Under the pieces are notes generated by a model. It worked only from the letters and a program-made list of their open reading frames with translations, did no database searches and was not told the DNA's origin. A stretch of DNA of 64,000 bases from Lysobacter sp. Root76 (GTDB lineage: Bacteria; Pseudomonadota; Gammaproteobacteria; Xanthomonadales; Xanthomonadaceae). The stretch lies in contig NZ_LMIK01000011.1 of the NCBI RefSeq assembly GCF_001428685.1, positions 746 through 64,745 on the forward strand. Reading direction: 5' to 3'. Of this stretch, positions 53,895 through 62,801 are shown one piece after another. Position 1 is the stretch's first letter, and every line of letters starts with the position of its first letter. The translations under genes and the position numbers were made by a program.

Positions 53895-55460
53895 TCAGAC
53901 CTGCGCCAGCGAAAGGATGCCGGGGGTCGCGCGCAACGCGGCGAGTTGCTCGTCGGTCACCGGCTTGTCGACCGTGATCGCCGCGCGCGCCTGGCCGTCG
54001 CCGGCCGCGCCCAGGGCGAAGTTCACGATATTGACGCCGGCCGCGCCGAGCTGGCTGCCGACCAGGCCGATCATGCCGGGACGGTCCTCGTTGCGCAGCA
54101 GCAGCACGTGCGCCTGCGGATCGAATTCGATCTCGACGCCGTCCAGGCGGACCACGCGCGGGCCGCGGTGCAGGGTCGCTTCGATCTCGCGGGTGCGGTG
54201 TTCGCCGACCACGCGCAGCTTGAGCAGGCGGTCGAAGCCGTCGCCGTCGCCGCCGAGGGTTTCCGATACCGCAAGGCCGCGCGCGGCGGCTTCCTGCAGG
54301 GCGTTGACCGGGGTCACGCGGCCGGAGGCGGTGCCGAGCAGGGCGGCGACCAGCAAACGCGACAGCGGCCGCGTGTCGAGCGCCTCGGTGCGGCCGGCGT
54401 AGGTGATTTCCAGGCGCGTCGGCGCCGGCACCAGGCGCGCGGCGAGGCGGCCCAGCGAGGACATCAGCGGCATCCACGGGCCGACTTCGCGCGCGGCTTC
54501 GGCGGTCAGCGGCGGCAGGTTGACGCAGCCGGCGACCGCGCCGGTGGCGACGAAATCGATGATCTGGCGCGCCAGGATGGTGCTGACGGCCTGCTGGGCT
54601 TCGCTGGTGGACGCGCCCAGGTGCGGGGTCAGGATCAGCTTGGCGTTCGCGCGCAGCGGCGAGTCGGCCTGCAGCGGCTCGGTGGCGAAGGTGTCGAGGG
54701 CGGCGCCGGCGATGTGGCCTTCGTCGAGCAGGGTCAGCAGCGCGGTCTCGTCGACCAGGCCGCCGCGTGCGGCGTTGACGATGTAGGCGCCCTTCTTCAT
54801 CGCGCGCATCCGCGCTTCCGACAGCAGATTGGTGGTTTCCTTGGTGCGCGGGATGTGCAGGGTGACCACGTCGGCCCAGGCCAGTAGTTCGTCCAGGGTC
54901 TTCAGCGGCACGCTGCCCTTGCCGGCCGCGGACGCGGGCAGGAAGGGATCGTAGGCTGCGACCTCCATGCCGATTCCCTGGGCCTTGCGCGCGACGGTGC
55001 CGCCGATCCGGCCCAGGCCGATCACGCCCAGCTTCTTGCCTTCCAGCTCGAAGCCGGTCAGGCCGGCCTTGGGCCACTCGCCGGCCTTCATGCCGGCGTC
55101 GGCGCGCGGGATGTGGCGGGCCAGCGCGAACAGCAGCGAGATCGCGTGCTCGGCCGCGGCCAGGGTGTTGCCGTCGGGCGCATTCATCACCGCGATGCCG
55201 CGTGCGGTGGCGGCTTCGACGTCGATGGTGTCGACGCCGGCGCCGGCGCGGCCGATCACGCGCAGTTGTCTGGCCTCGCGCAGCGCTTCGGCCGGCACGG
55301 CGGTGGCCGAACGCACCAGCACGGCGTCGACATCGGCCAGCGCCAGGGCGAGCGCGTCGGGATCTTTGATCGGGGCGGGGGCGACGACTACGTCCCAGCC
55401 CGCATCGCGGAACAGGGTCAGACCGTCTTCGTGGATGCCATCGCAGGCCAGTACTTTCAT
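53895..55460 (-). CDS. serA: D-3-phosphoglycerate dehydrogenase, long form
   Basis: A 521-residue dehydrogenase of the first step of serine synthesis. NAD site VIGLGRIGGTVARKAQG, catalytic AARGGLVDETALL and LTPHLGAST are seen. The C-terminal 200 residues hold the intervening domain and an ACT domain (VLLLRNEDRPGMIGLVGSQLGAAGVNIVNF) that senses serine. The start MKVLACDG at 55460 was chosen by GGAG 6 nt upstream; MELAMKV at 55472 is the alternative. The phosphatase gene follows 1 nt later. Confidence 0.95.
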   Translation of the reverse strand: MKVLACDGIHEDGLTLFRDAGWDVVVAPAPIKDPDALALALADVDAVLVRSATAVPAEALREARQLRVIGRAGAGVDTIDVEAATARGIAVMNAPDGNTLAAAEHAISLLFALARHIPRADAGMKAGEWPKAGLTGFELEGKKLGVIGLGRIGGTVARKAQGIGMEVAAYDPFLPASAAGKGSVPLKTLDELLAWADVVTLHIPRTKETTNLLSEARMRAMKKGAYIVNAARGGLVDETALLTLLDEGHIAGAALDTFATEPLQADSPLRANAKLILTPHLGASTSEAQQAVSTILARQIIDFVATGAVAGCVNLPPLTAEAAREVGPWMPLMSSLGRLAARLVPAPTRLEITYAGRTEALDTRPLSRLLVAALLGTASGRVTPVNALQEAAARGLAVSETLGGDGDGFDRLLKLRVVGEHRTREIEATLHRGPRVVRLDGVEIEFDPQAHVLLLRNEDRPGMIGLVGSQLGAAGVNIVNFALGAAGDGQARAAITVDKPVTDEQLAALRATPGILSLAQV

Positions 55461-55645
55461 CGCAAGCTCCATTCGTGGGATGGGAGCGCGGAAAGCCTAT
55501 GAGCCGGCACTGCGGGAACAGGTTCGGCTACTTCCGGGCCGCCGGTTGAGGGACGGACCTGGGGTAGCACGGCCGCGGTAAGGCGGCATCTGACACGGGT
55601 CGGGAGACGGGGCCGGCTGGCATGGGAATCCGCGACTGAGGGCGC

Positions 55646-55673
55646 AGATTAGCAAAGCCGGGCGCGGTTGCAA
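55646..55673 (-). promoter_or_regulatory. serA promoter
   Basis: On the minus strand TTGCAA (55673-55668) and TAATCT (55651-55646) are spaced by 16 nt, giving a 5-prime leader of about 180 nt before serA. The leader contains a short uORF (MPAGPVSRPVSDAALPRP...) of doubtful meaning. The rest of the 391-bp gap 55461-55851 shows nothing recognised. Confidence 0.5.
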
Positions 55674-55851
55674 GCACCGCACCGCCGTCACTGCGCCGAT
55701 GTGCCGGCCTAATCAATTCGCGACGCCGGTACGGAACGCGGTCACAAAGTCACGAATTCCTAGCTTCTGCCTCACCTGATCGCAACAAATTCCGCCCTAG
55801 GGTCGCAGCGCCGGCACCGACGCCGGCGCATTCGACGACAGGGAGTGGAAG

Positions 55852-56082
55852 ATGCGAAAGAAGACCGTTTGGGCCCTCGGCCTGCTGGCCGCGGCGACCA
55901 TGGGCGCGGCCATCGCCGCGGTCGGGCCGACCGGCCCCGGCCAGTTCTATTACTACTACGACGCCAATGGTGCGGTGGTCGGCTATCAGGCCATCGAGTG
56001 CGACGGCACCCACACGTCCTGGGGCAAGTTCACCAAAACCTACGCCGACGGCTACTTCATCTGCGATCCCGACCCGCGCTGA
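55852..56082 (+). CDS. small secreted DUF6289-like protein, paralog 1
   Basis: A 76-residue protein with a signal peptide (VWALGLLAAATMGAAIA). The mature peptide of about 53 residues has FYYYYDANGAVVGYQAIECDGTHTSWGKFTKTYADGYFICDPDPR, with two cysteines likely joined in the periplasm. GGAGTGGAAG just before the ATG supports the start. It shares the FYxYFDANGxxVGxxxxxCDGT pattern with the next gene. The DUF6289 name is from recollection; function unknown. Confidence 0.75.
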   Translation: MRKKTVWALGLLAAATMGAAIAAVGPTGPGQFYYYYDANGAVVGYQAIECDGTHTSWGKFTKTYADGYFICDPDPR

Positions 56083-56204
56083 GCCGATCCGCCGATCCGC
56101 AACCGCGCACACGCCGCGACGCGCGCGCGCCAAGCCCACCACCGCCATTCCGGCGCCCCGCCGCGCAGCTGCGTCGCGCGCGCCGCATCCAAGGAGAAAC
56201 ACCC

Positions 56205-56432
56205 ATGCGTAAGCGCATCGTCATCGGCCTGGGCCTCGCTCTGGCCATCTACGCCACCGCCGCCCTCGCCCGCCCGCCGATCGCCGACGAAATCGGCGAG
56301 TTCTACGTCTACTTCGACGCCAACGGCCAGGCGGTCGGCGAGTCTTCGATGGATTGCGACGGCACGTACTACCAATCCGGCGTGCTGACTTCGCGCTACA
56401 GCTCGGGGCATGCGTTCTGTCCGGGCGATTGA
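56205..56432 (+). CDS. small secreted DUF6289-like protein, paralog 2
   Basis: A 75-residue paralog of the preceding gene, 122 nt downstream in the same direction. Signal peptide IVIGLGLALAIYATAALA; the mature part has GEFYVYFDANGQAVGESSMDCDGTYYQSGVLTSRYSSGHAFC with the same two cysteines. AAGGAG lies 9 nt before the ATG. Tandem copies of such peptides occur in Lysobacter. Their size, signal peptide and disulfide suggest a secreted factor, but no biological role is known. Confidence 0.75.
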   Translation: MRKRIVIGLGLALAIYATAALARPPIADEIGEFYVYFDANGQAVGESSMDCDGTYYQSGVLTSRYSSGHAFCPGD

Positions 56433-56614
56433 ACCTTAGCCACCGCAGCGAAACCGCGAAGGCCGGGCCCCTGCCCGGCCTTCGCGTATGCGGTGCCCTG
56501 GACACAGCAGCCGAACAGACCGACGCAGATCACGCCTTGGGGTAGGAGCGGCGTAAGCCGCGACCACGCCTTTGCCGCTGCGGCTCGGCACCTAAAGCAT
56601 GCGTAATACGTGGA

Positions 56615-56718
56615 AACGATCATGCTCGGATGTGCGTGACAACGATCATGCGCGGATGTGCGTGACAACGATCATGCGCGGATGTGCGTGACAACGAACA
56701 TGCGCGGATGTGCGTGAC
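56615..56718. repeat. 26-bp minisatellite, four copies
   Basis: AACGATCATGCGCGGATGTG followed by CGTGAC, four times head to tail. The first has CTCGG for CGCGG and the last has GAACATG for GATCATG. Confidence 0.9.
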
Positions 56719-56929
56719 TTCGTGGTCGCGGCTTACGCCGCTCCTACCCCAAAGCAGGCGGCGCGGAAACGAAGAGGCCAGGCTCCGGCCCGGCCTTCGC
56801 GCATGCGGTGCCCTGGACACAGCAGCCGAATAGACCGACGCGGACGACGCCTTGGGGTAGGAGCGGCGTAAGCCGCGACCACGCCTTTGTCGCTGCGTCG
56901 CGGCACTTAAAGCATGTGCAATACGTGGA

Positions 56930-56981
56930 AACGAACCTGCGCGGATGTGCATGACAACGAACATGCGCGGATGTGCGTGAC
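56930..56981. repeat. 26-bp minisatellite, two copies
   Basis: Two units of the same 26-bp repeat in the second copy of the 314-bp duplication, with substitutions AACCTG and GCATGAC in the first unit. Confidence 0.9.
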
Positions 56982-57035
56982 TTCGTGGTCGCGGCTTACG
57001 CCGCTCCTACTCCGAAGCAGGCGGTGCGGAAACGA

Positions 57036-57063
57036 AAGAGGCCGGGCGATCGCCCGGCCTCTT
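57036..57063 (-). terminator. terminator of the first S46 peptidase
   Basis: AGAGGCCGGGCGA and TCGCCCGGCCTCT form a perfect palindrome with T-rich sequence (TTTCG) on the minus-strand side, 23 nt after the gene. Confidence 0.65.
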
Positions 57064-57085
57064 CATCTTGCTCAGGCTTCGCGCC

Positions 57086-59257
57086 TCACTTCGGCGCGAT
57101 GTTGAGTTCCTTCAGCAGCTGCGGCGCCGGGTAGACCTCCTGCATGATCCAGCGCATGTAGCGCTGATCGACCGCGATCATGCGGGTCATGGTCGGGTCG
57201 AACACCCAGTTCGAGCTCACCGACTCCCAGTTGCCGTCGAAGGCCAGGCCGACCAGCTTGCCGCTGCCGTCGAGCACGGGCGAACCGGAGTTGCCGCCGG
57301 TGATGTCGAGGTTGGACAGGAAGTTGACCGGCACCGTGCCCAGGCGCTTGTCGGCCAGACCGCCGTAACGCTTGGCGGCGATCGCGTCGAGCAGGGCCTG
57401 CGGTGCGTCGAAGGGTTCGGTGCCGGTGGCCTTGGCCGCGACTTCTTCCAGCTTGGTGAAGGGCGCCTGCTTGCTGCCGTCGGTCTTGGTGTAGCCCATC
57501 ACGTTGCCGAAGGTGATGCGCAGCGAGGAGTTGGCGTCCGGGTACACGAACTGACCCTTGCTCTTCTTGTAGTCGGCGACCGCCTGCAGATAGACCGGAC
57601 GCGCGACCAGGGTTTCGCCGGCGCGCGCCTTGGCTTCCTCCTCCAGCTTCAGCACGGTCGGCATGAGCGCCGCGGCCAGCTGGATCGCCGGGTCCTTACT
57701 CTTGTCGAACGCGGCGCGGTCGGCCTGGATCAGGCCCATGCGCGTTTCGGTGTTGCCCAGCTTGGTCTTGGCCAGCTTGTCGAGCGCGCGCTTGATCGCT
57801 TTCTCGTCCGAGCCGCCCAGCCACTTGTCGAGCGCGGGGACGCGCTGCGCCGCCGGCAGCTTCACGTACTCGGCCAGCCAGTACGCCTGCAGCTGACGGT
57901 CCATCTTCGGGTCGTAGCGGCGCTCCATCTGCTTCATCGCGCCTTCGAACGCCGGCATGTCGCGCTGCTGATAGCCCTGCTCGCGCTGAGCGTCGGGCTT
58001 GGCGCGTTCGATCGACAGGCGGTACAGCTGCAGCGCGGCGCCGATCGCGCCGGTGTTGCGGAACTGGCTGAACACCAGGTCGCGCTCGCGGTTGGCGCGC
58101 GCGGCTGCGCCGACCTGGACCAGGGTGTCGTGCGCGGCCAGCGCGGGTTCGCCCTTGGCGCCCTGCTTGCGCAGCCATTCGAGCACCGCCGCGTCGTCGG
58201 CGTGCTTCTTCTCGCTGGCGCCGATGCGCTGGAAGCCGTCGAGCTGGCCGTCGTAGTTCTTCATCGAGTTCTGCCAGCCGCGCACGATGTTGGCGTACTT
58301 GACCGCGATGTCGGGGTTCTTGGCGCCTTCGGCCTGGACCATCGCGACCAGTTTCTTGTAGTGGCCGCCGACGGTGGGATAGGTCCACTGCGCGGTGTTG
58401 TCGAAATCCTCGGCCAGCGCATAGCGGCTGGTCGAACCCGGGTAACCGGCGACCATGACGAAATCGCCCGCGCCCAGCGGCTGGGTCGCGATCTTCAGCC
58501 AATGCTTGGGCTGGTAGGGCACGTTGTCGGCGGCGTAGGCGGCGGGCTTGCCGTCCTTGCCGACGTAGGCGCGGTAGAACGAGAAGTCGCCGGTGTGGCG
58601 CGGCCACATCCAGTTGTCGACTTCGCCGCCGTAGTTGCCGATGCTGCCCGGCGGCGCGTAGACCAGGCGCACGTCCTTGATCTCGAGGTTGCGGAACAGG
58701 CGGTAGACGTTGCCGCCGGAGAAGCTGTAGAGGCGGCAGCGGAAACCGGCGTCGGCTTCGCAGGCCGCGACCAGGCGCTTCTCGACGTCTTCCAGCGCGC
58801 GCGTGCGGGCTAGCGCATCGGGCGCGGCGGCGATCGCGTTCTTCACTTCGCGGGTCACGTCCTGGATCGAATCCAGGGCATAGATGCGCGCGTTCGGGCC
58901 GGCCGACACTTCCTCGGCGGCGGTGGCGGCGTTGAAGCCGTCGCGCATCAGGTTCTTGTCGGCGGTGGAATTGAGCTGGATCGCGCCGTAGGCGCAGTGG
59001 TGGTTGGTCACCACCAGACCCTGCGGCGACACGAAGCTGGCGGTGCAGCCGCCCAGCGAGACCACGGCGCCCATCGGGTCGCCGGTCAGGTCGGCCAGCT
59101 GCTTGGCGTTCAACTTCAGCCCGGCCTTCTTCAGCGGGCCGGCGATCTCCGGCAATTGCTGCGGCACCCACATGCCCTCGCCCGCATGAGCCGGACCGGC
59201 CCCGACCGCGAACGTCCCCGTCATCGCCATGGCCGCAGCCAACGCCGTGTATCGCAT
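57086..59257 (-). CDS. S46 family dipeptidyl-peptidase (DPP7-like)
   Basis: A 723-residue secreted serine peptidase. Signal peptide LAAAMAMTGTFAVGAGPAHA. Catalytic His is in GLVVTNHHCAYG, and the nucleophile Ser is in ITGGNSGSPVLDGSG. The specificity loop reads LAFDGNWES; Gly at this place marks DPP7-like enzymes that prefer hydrophobic P1 residues. S46 peptidases release dipeptides from peptides taken into the periplasm. It follows the second S46 gene with 100 nt between, in the same direction. Confidence 0.92.
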   Translation of the reverse strand: MRYTALAAAMAMTGTFAVGAGPAHAGEGMWVPQQLPEIAGPLKKAGLKLNAKQLADLTGDPMGAVVSLGGCTASFVSPQGLVVTNHHCAYGAIQLNSTADKNLMRDGFNAATAAEEVSAGPNARIYALDSIQDVTREVKNAIAAAPDALARTRALEDVEKRLVAACEADAGFRCRLYSFSGGNVYRLFRNLEIKDVRLVYAPPGSIGNYGGEVDNWMWPRHTGDFSFYRAYVGKDGKPAAYAADNVPYQPKHWLKIATQPLGAGDFVMVAGYPGSTSRYALAEDFDNTAQWTYPTVGGHYKKLVAMVQAEGAKNPDIAVKYANIVRGWQNSMKNYDGQLDGFQRIGASEKKHADDAAVLEWLRKQGAKGEPALAAHDTLVQVGAAARANRERDLVFSQFRNTGAIGAALQLYRLSIERAKPDAQREQGYQQRDMPAFEGAMKQMERRYDPKMDRQLQAYWLAEYVKLPAAQRVPALDKWLGGSDEKAIKRALDKLAKTKLGNTETRMGLIQADRAAFDKSKDPAIQLAAALMPTVLKLEEEAKARAGETLVARPVYLQAVADYKKSKGQFVYPDANSSLRITFGNVMGYTKTDGSKQAPFTKLEEVAAKATGTEPFDAPQALLDAIAAKRYGGLADKRLGTVPVNFLSNLDITGGNSGSPVLDGSGKLVGLAFDGNWESVSSNWVFDPTMTRMIAVDQRYMRWIMQEVYPAPQLLKELNIAPK

Positions 59258-59357
59258 GCAACACTCCTTGCGGTAATCGACCGGCGAGTCTAGCCCGCCG
59301 GACTTGGGCCGGGGCATGACGAAAGTCCTGCCCCGGCCATTCAGACTGCGCCGCGCC

Positions 59358-61511
59358 TCATTCGGCGGGCAGATTCATTTCTTTGAGCAAATGCGGCGCC
59401 GGGTAGACCTTGGCCAGCAGCCAGCGCATGTAGCGCAGGTCGACATGGATCGCGCGCTTGTAGCGCGGGTCGAACATCCAGCTGGCGCTGACCGCCTCCC
59501 AGTTGCTGTCGAAGTTCAGGCCGATCAGCTTGCCGTGGGCGTCGAGCACCGGCGAACCGGAGTTGCCGCCGGTGGTGTCGAGGTTGGTCAGGAAGTCGAC
59601 GGTTTGGGTCTTGAGTTCGGGATCGACGGTGCTGCCGAAATCGCCTTTGGCGATCGCTTCGCGCAGGGTCTGCGGCGCGTCGAACGGAGCCACGCCGGTG
59701 TGCTTCTCGACGATGCCCTGGACCGTGGTCAAGGGGCGATAGCGCACGCCGTCGCGCGGGTCCATGGCGCTGACCTTGCCGTAGCTCACGCGCAGAGTGG
59801 AGTTGGCGTCCGGATACACCGCGCGGCCCTGCGATTTGCGGAAACCGATCAGCGCGCGCATGTAGGCCGGGCGCAGTCGCAGCAGCTCGCCTTCGCGCGC
59901 CTTGCTCTGTTCTTCCAGGCGCAGCAGCGCCGGCATCAGCGCGGTCGCGGCCTTGAGCAGGCTGTCATCGGAGGCCTTCAGTTCCGCGGCCGGCGCGTTC
60001 ATCAGGCGCAGGCGTTCGGCTTCGTCGCCCAGGCGCGTGCCCGCGTACAGGCTGTCGAGCGCGGCCTGCAGCGCGTCCGCATCGGCGCCCGGGAACACCG
60101 CGTCGAACTCGGCGATGCGCTGGTCCTGGGGCAGCGCCTTGTACTGGATCAGCAGCTCGCGCAGCAGGCGCTTTTCGACCTCCGGCGCGTAACGGCGCTG
60201 GACTTGCTTGAGCTGGCCGGCGATCAGGGTCTCGTCGCGCTGCTGGTAGCCGGATTCGCGCTGCGCATCGGGCTTGGCGCGCTCCGCGGCCAGTCGCTGC
60301 AAGGTGATGGCGGCGCGCAGCAGCTGGCTCTGGCTGCGGATCGCGGTCAGCAGCTGATCGCGCTGGCCGGTCTTGGCGGCGGCATCGAGCACGCGCTGCG
60401 CGGCGTCGATGTCGGCGCGGATCGCCTTGGCCTCGCGCTGCTTGGCCAGCCAGGCCAGCATCGCGGCTTCGTCGTCGGCGCGCACCCGCACCGCGTCGCT
60501 GCGGCGCAGGCCGTCGAGCTCGCCCTGGGCGCGCTTGAGGGTGTTCTTGAAACTCGCGACCTGGGCCGCGTAACGCACCTTGGCCTCGGCGTCGCCGGCA
60601 GCGGCGGTTTCGACGGTCTTGATCATGTCGCCGAACAGCGCCACGCGCGACGGCAGCTGCCATTCGATCTGCTGCTTGAACTCCGAAGCCATGCGGTGGC
60701 GAAAGGTGATGCCCGGATAGCCGGCGAGCATGGCGTAGTCGCCCTCGCGCACCGGGTCGGTGGAGACCTGCAGATGGCCCGGCGGCTGGTAGGGCACGTT
60801 GTCGGGCGAATAGTCGGCCGGCTTGCCGTCGCGGCCGACGTAGGCGCGCAGCAGGGTGAAGTCGCCGCTGTGGCGCGGCCAGACGAAGTTGTCGACCTCG
60901 TCGCCGTAGTTGCCGATGCTGTCCGGCGGCGCGTAGACCAAGCGGATGTCGCGCAGCTCGAGCTGGCGGATCAGGTAGAAGTCGGTGCCGTAGTACATGT
61001 TGGCGACGCTGCAGCGGTTGCCCGGCTCGCGCTCGCATTCGGCGACCACGGCCTTGGTCGCGGCGTCGACCGCGTCGTAGTAGGCGCGGCCCTGTTTGCC
61101 GCGCGCGCCGGCCAGGATGCGGTCGGTGATCCGGTCGAAGCCGGTGGTGACCAGGACCCGGTAGTCGGGATTGGCCGGCAGCTCGGCGGCGCGATCGGCG
61201 GCGATGTAGCCGTGCTTGATCAGGTCCTTGTCCGGCTTGCTGTTGTACTGGATCACCCCGAAGGCGACATGGTGGTTGGTCAGCACCAGGCCGTCGCCGG
61301 AGACGAAAGCCCCGGTGGCGCCGCCGACCTTGACCACGGCGTTCATCGGCGGCTTGGCCAGCTCGGCGAGGTCGCCGGGTTCGCCCTTGAAACCGGCCGC
61401 ACGCAGTTGCGCGGCGATCTCCGGCAACTGCGACGGCATCCACATGCCCTCGTCGGAATGGGCGGGCGCGGCGCACAGCGCCAGGGACAGGGCTAACAGA
61501 CGGGGGCGCAT
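59358..61511 (-). CDS. S46 family dipeptidyl-peptidase, second copy
   Basis: A 717-residue paralog. Signal peptide LLALSLALCAAPAHS; catalytic His in GLVLTNHHVAFG; nucleophile Ser in TTGGNSGSPVLDAHG. The specificity loop reads LNFDSNWEA: Ser replaces the Gly of the DPP7-like gene and the Arg of DPP11 types, so it may prefer other P1 residues. Overall similarity to the downstream gene is clear but not close. Together they would widen the range of peptides degraded. Confidence 0.92.
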   Translation of the reverse strand: MRPRLLALSLALCAAPAHSDEGMWMPSQLPEIAAQLRAAGFKGEPGDLAELAKPPMNAVVKVGGATGAFVSGDGLVLTNHHVAFGVIQYNSKPDKDLIKHGYIAADRAAELPANPDYRVLVTTGFDRITDRILAGARGKQGRAYYDAVDAATKAVVAECEREPGNRCSVANMYYGTDFYLIRQLELRDIRLVYAPPDSIGNYGDEVDNFVWPRHSGDFTLLRAYVGRDGKPADYSPDNVPYQPPGHLQVSTDPVREGDYAMLAGYPGITFRHRMASEFKQQIEWQLPSRVALFGDMIKTVETAAAGDAEAKVRYAAQVASFKNTLKRAQGELDGLRRSDAVRVRADDEAAMLAWLAKQREAKAIRADIDAAQRVLDAAAKTGQRDQLLTAIRSQSQLLRAAITLQRLAAERAKPDAQRESGYQQRDETLIAGQLKQVQRRYAPEVEKRLLRELLIQYKALPQDQRIAEFDAVFPGADADALQAALDSLYAGTRLGDEAERLRLMNAPAAELKASDDSLLKAATALMPALLRLEEQSKAREGELLRLRPAYMRALIGFRKSQGRAVYPDANSTLRVSYGKVSAMDPRDGVRYRPLTTVQGIVEKHTGVAPFDAPQTLREAIAKGDFGSTVDPELKTQTVDFLTNLDTTGGNSGSPVLDAHGKLIGLNFDSNWEAVSASWMFDPRYKRAIHVDLRYMRWLLAKVYPAPHLLKEMNLPAE

Positions 61512-61648
61512 GGTCGATCCGGATCGCTGGGAAGCCGCGACGATAGGCGATGCGGACTGGACCGGGCAAACCCGGCGGGCGTCCGGCGCAGGTCCGGGGC
61601 GTATAATTCCGGTCTCTTTAACCGCACCCCCGCGCGGCACCCGAAGGC

Positions 61649-62692
61649 ATGCAACCCATGACGCAAACGATGAAGGCACTGGTCAAGCGCGAAACCGGCA
61701 AGGGCATCTGGATGGAACAGGTGCCGGTTCCCACGCCGGGGCCGAACGAGGTCCTGATCAAGCTCGAAAAGACCGCGATCTGCGGCACCGACCTGCACAT
61801 CTACCTGTGGGACGAGTGGAGCCAGCGCACGATCAAGCCCGGCCTGGTGATCGGCCACGAATTCGTCGGCCGCGTGGTCGAGGTGGGCGCCGGCGTCACC
61901 GGCTACACCGTCGGCATGCGCGTCTCGGCCGAAGGCCACATCGTCTGCGGCCATTGCCGCAATTGCCGCGCCGGCCGCCAGCACCTGTGCCCGAACACCA
62001 CCGGCATCGGCGTGAACCGCAACGGCGCCTTCGCCGAATACATCGTGATGCCGGCCAGCAACCTGTGGCCGATCCCGGACCAGATCCCGAGCGAGCTGGC
62101 CGCGTTCTTCGATCCCTTCGGCAACGCCGCGCACTGCGCGCTGGAATTCGACGTGGTCGGCGAGGACGTGCTGATCACCGGCGCCGGCCCGATCGGCATC
62201 ATCGCCGCGGGCATCTGCAAGCACATCGGCGCGCGCAACGTGGTGGTCACCGACGTCAACGACTTCCGCCTCAAGCTGGCCGCCGACATGGGCGCCACCC
62301 GCGTGGTCAACGTCGCCAACCAGTCGCTCAAGGACGTGATGGCCGACCTGCACATGGAAGGCTTCGACGTCGGCCTGGAAATGAGCGGCAACCCGCGCGC
62401 GTTCAACGACATGCTCGACTGCATGTACCACGGCGGCAAGATCGCCATGCTCGGCATCATGCCCAAGGGCGCCGGCGCGGACTGGGACAAGATCATCTTC
62501 AAGGGCCTGACCCTGCACGGCATCTACGGCCGCAAGATGTACGAGACCTGGTACAAGATGACCCAGCTGGTGCTCGGCGGTTTCCCGCTCGGCAAGGTGC
62601 TCACCCACCAGCTGTCGATTGACGATTTCCAGAAGGGCTTCGACCTGATGGAAGCGGGCAAGGCCGGCAAGGTCGTATTGAGTTGGAATTGA
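61649..62692 (+). CDS. tdh: L-threonine 3-dehydrogenase
   Basis: A 347-residue zinc alcohol-dehydrogenase type enzyme that oxidises threonine to 2-amino-3-ketobutyrate. Zinc ligands [15 protein letters not shown] and [12 protein letters not shown]; structural zinc [18 protein letters not shown] fold [31 protein letters not shown]. Three in-frame ATG codons are close together (61649, 61658, 61670). kbl lies 109 nt downstream and completes conversion of threonine to glycine and acetyl-CoA. Confidence 0.95.
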   Translation: MQPMTQTMKALVKRETGKGIWMEQVPVPTPGPNEVLIKLEKTAICGTDLHIYLWDEWSQRTIKPGLVIGHEFVGRVVEVGAGVTGYTVGMRVSAEGHIVCGHCRNCRAGRQHLCPNTTGIGVNRNGAFAEYIVMPASNLWPIPDQIPSELAAFFDPFGNAAHCALEFDVVGEDVLITGAGPIGIIAAGICKHIGARNVVVTDVNDFRLKLAADMGATRVVNVANQSLKDVMADLHMEGFDVGLEMSGNPRAFNDMLDCMYHGGKIAMLGIMPKGAGADWDKIIFKGLTLHGIYGRKMYETWYKMTQLVLGGFPLGKVLTHQLSIDDFQKGFDLMEAGKAGKVVLSWN

Positions 62693-62695
62693 TGA

Positions 62696-62799
62696 AGGCC
62701 GGGATTCGGGATTGGGGATTCGTAAAAGCGAACTCCAACCGCCCCCCACTTCGCCTCGCCAATCCCAAATCCCAAATCCCTAATCTCGAATCCCGGCCT
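62696..62799. repeat. long inverted repeat with GGGATTN heptads between tdh and kbl
   Basis: AGGCCGGGATTCG (62696-62708) and CGAATCCCGGCCT (62787-62799) are perfect inverse complements. The left arm continues with GGGATTGGGGATTCG; the right side has AATCCCAAATCCCAAATCCC. The right arm ends 2 nt before the kbl start codon, so the RNA hairpin could cover the ribosome binding site. Confidence 0.8.
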
Positions 62800-62801
62800 C
62801 T

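Larger units (their letters stand above)
56455..57035. repeat. 314-bp tandem duplication
   Basis: Two copies begin with CCCGGCCTTCGCGYATGCGGTGCCCTGGACACAGCAGCC (56476 and 56790) at a 314-nt offset and end before GCGGAAACGAARGAGGCC. Each contains GGGGTAGGAGCGGCGTAAGCCGCGACCACG, a 26-bp minisatellite and a closing REP. Copies differ in minisatellite number (four and two). No gene lies in the 653-bp gap 56433-57085. Confidence 0.85.

Noticed and set aside
55497-55716. serA attenuation leader peptide
   Set aside because: The short frames contain only a few scattered serine codons and no paired terminator/antiterminator was found.
56615-56981. CRISPR-like direct repeats
   Set aside because: The 26-bp units are directly adjacent with no spacers, and no cas genes are present.
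57068-58813. 581-codon open frame on the plus strand
   Set aside because: Antisense shadow of the first S46 peptidase; no start signal or domain.
59304-61496. 730-codon open frame on the plus strand
   Set aside because: Exact antisense shadow of the second S46 peptidase, made of low-complexity glycine, arginine and histidine-rich sequence.
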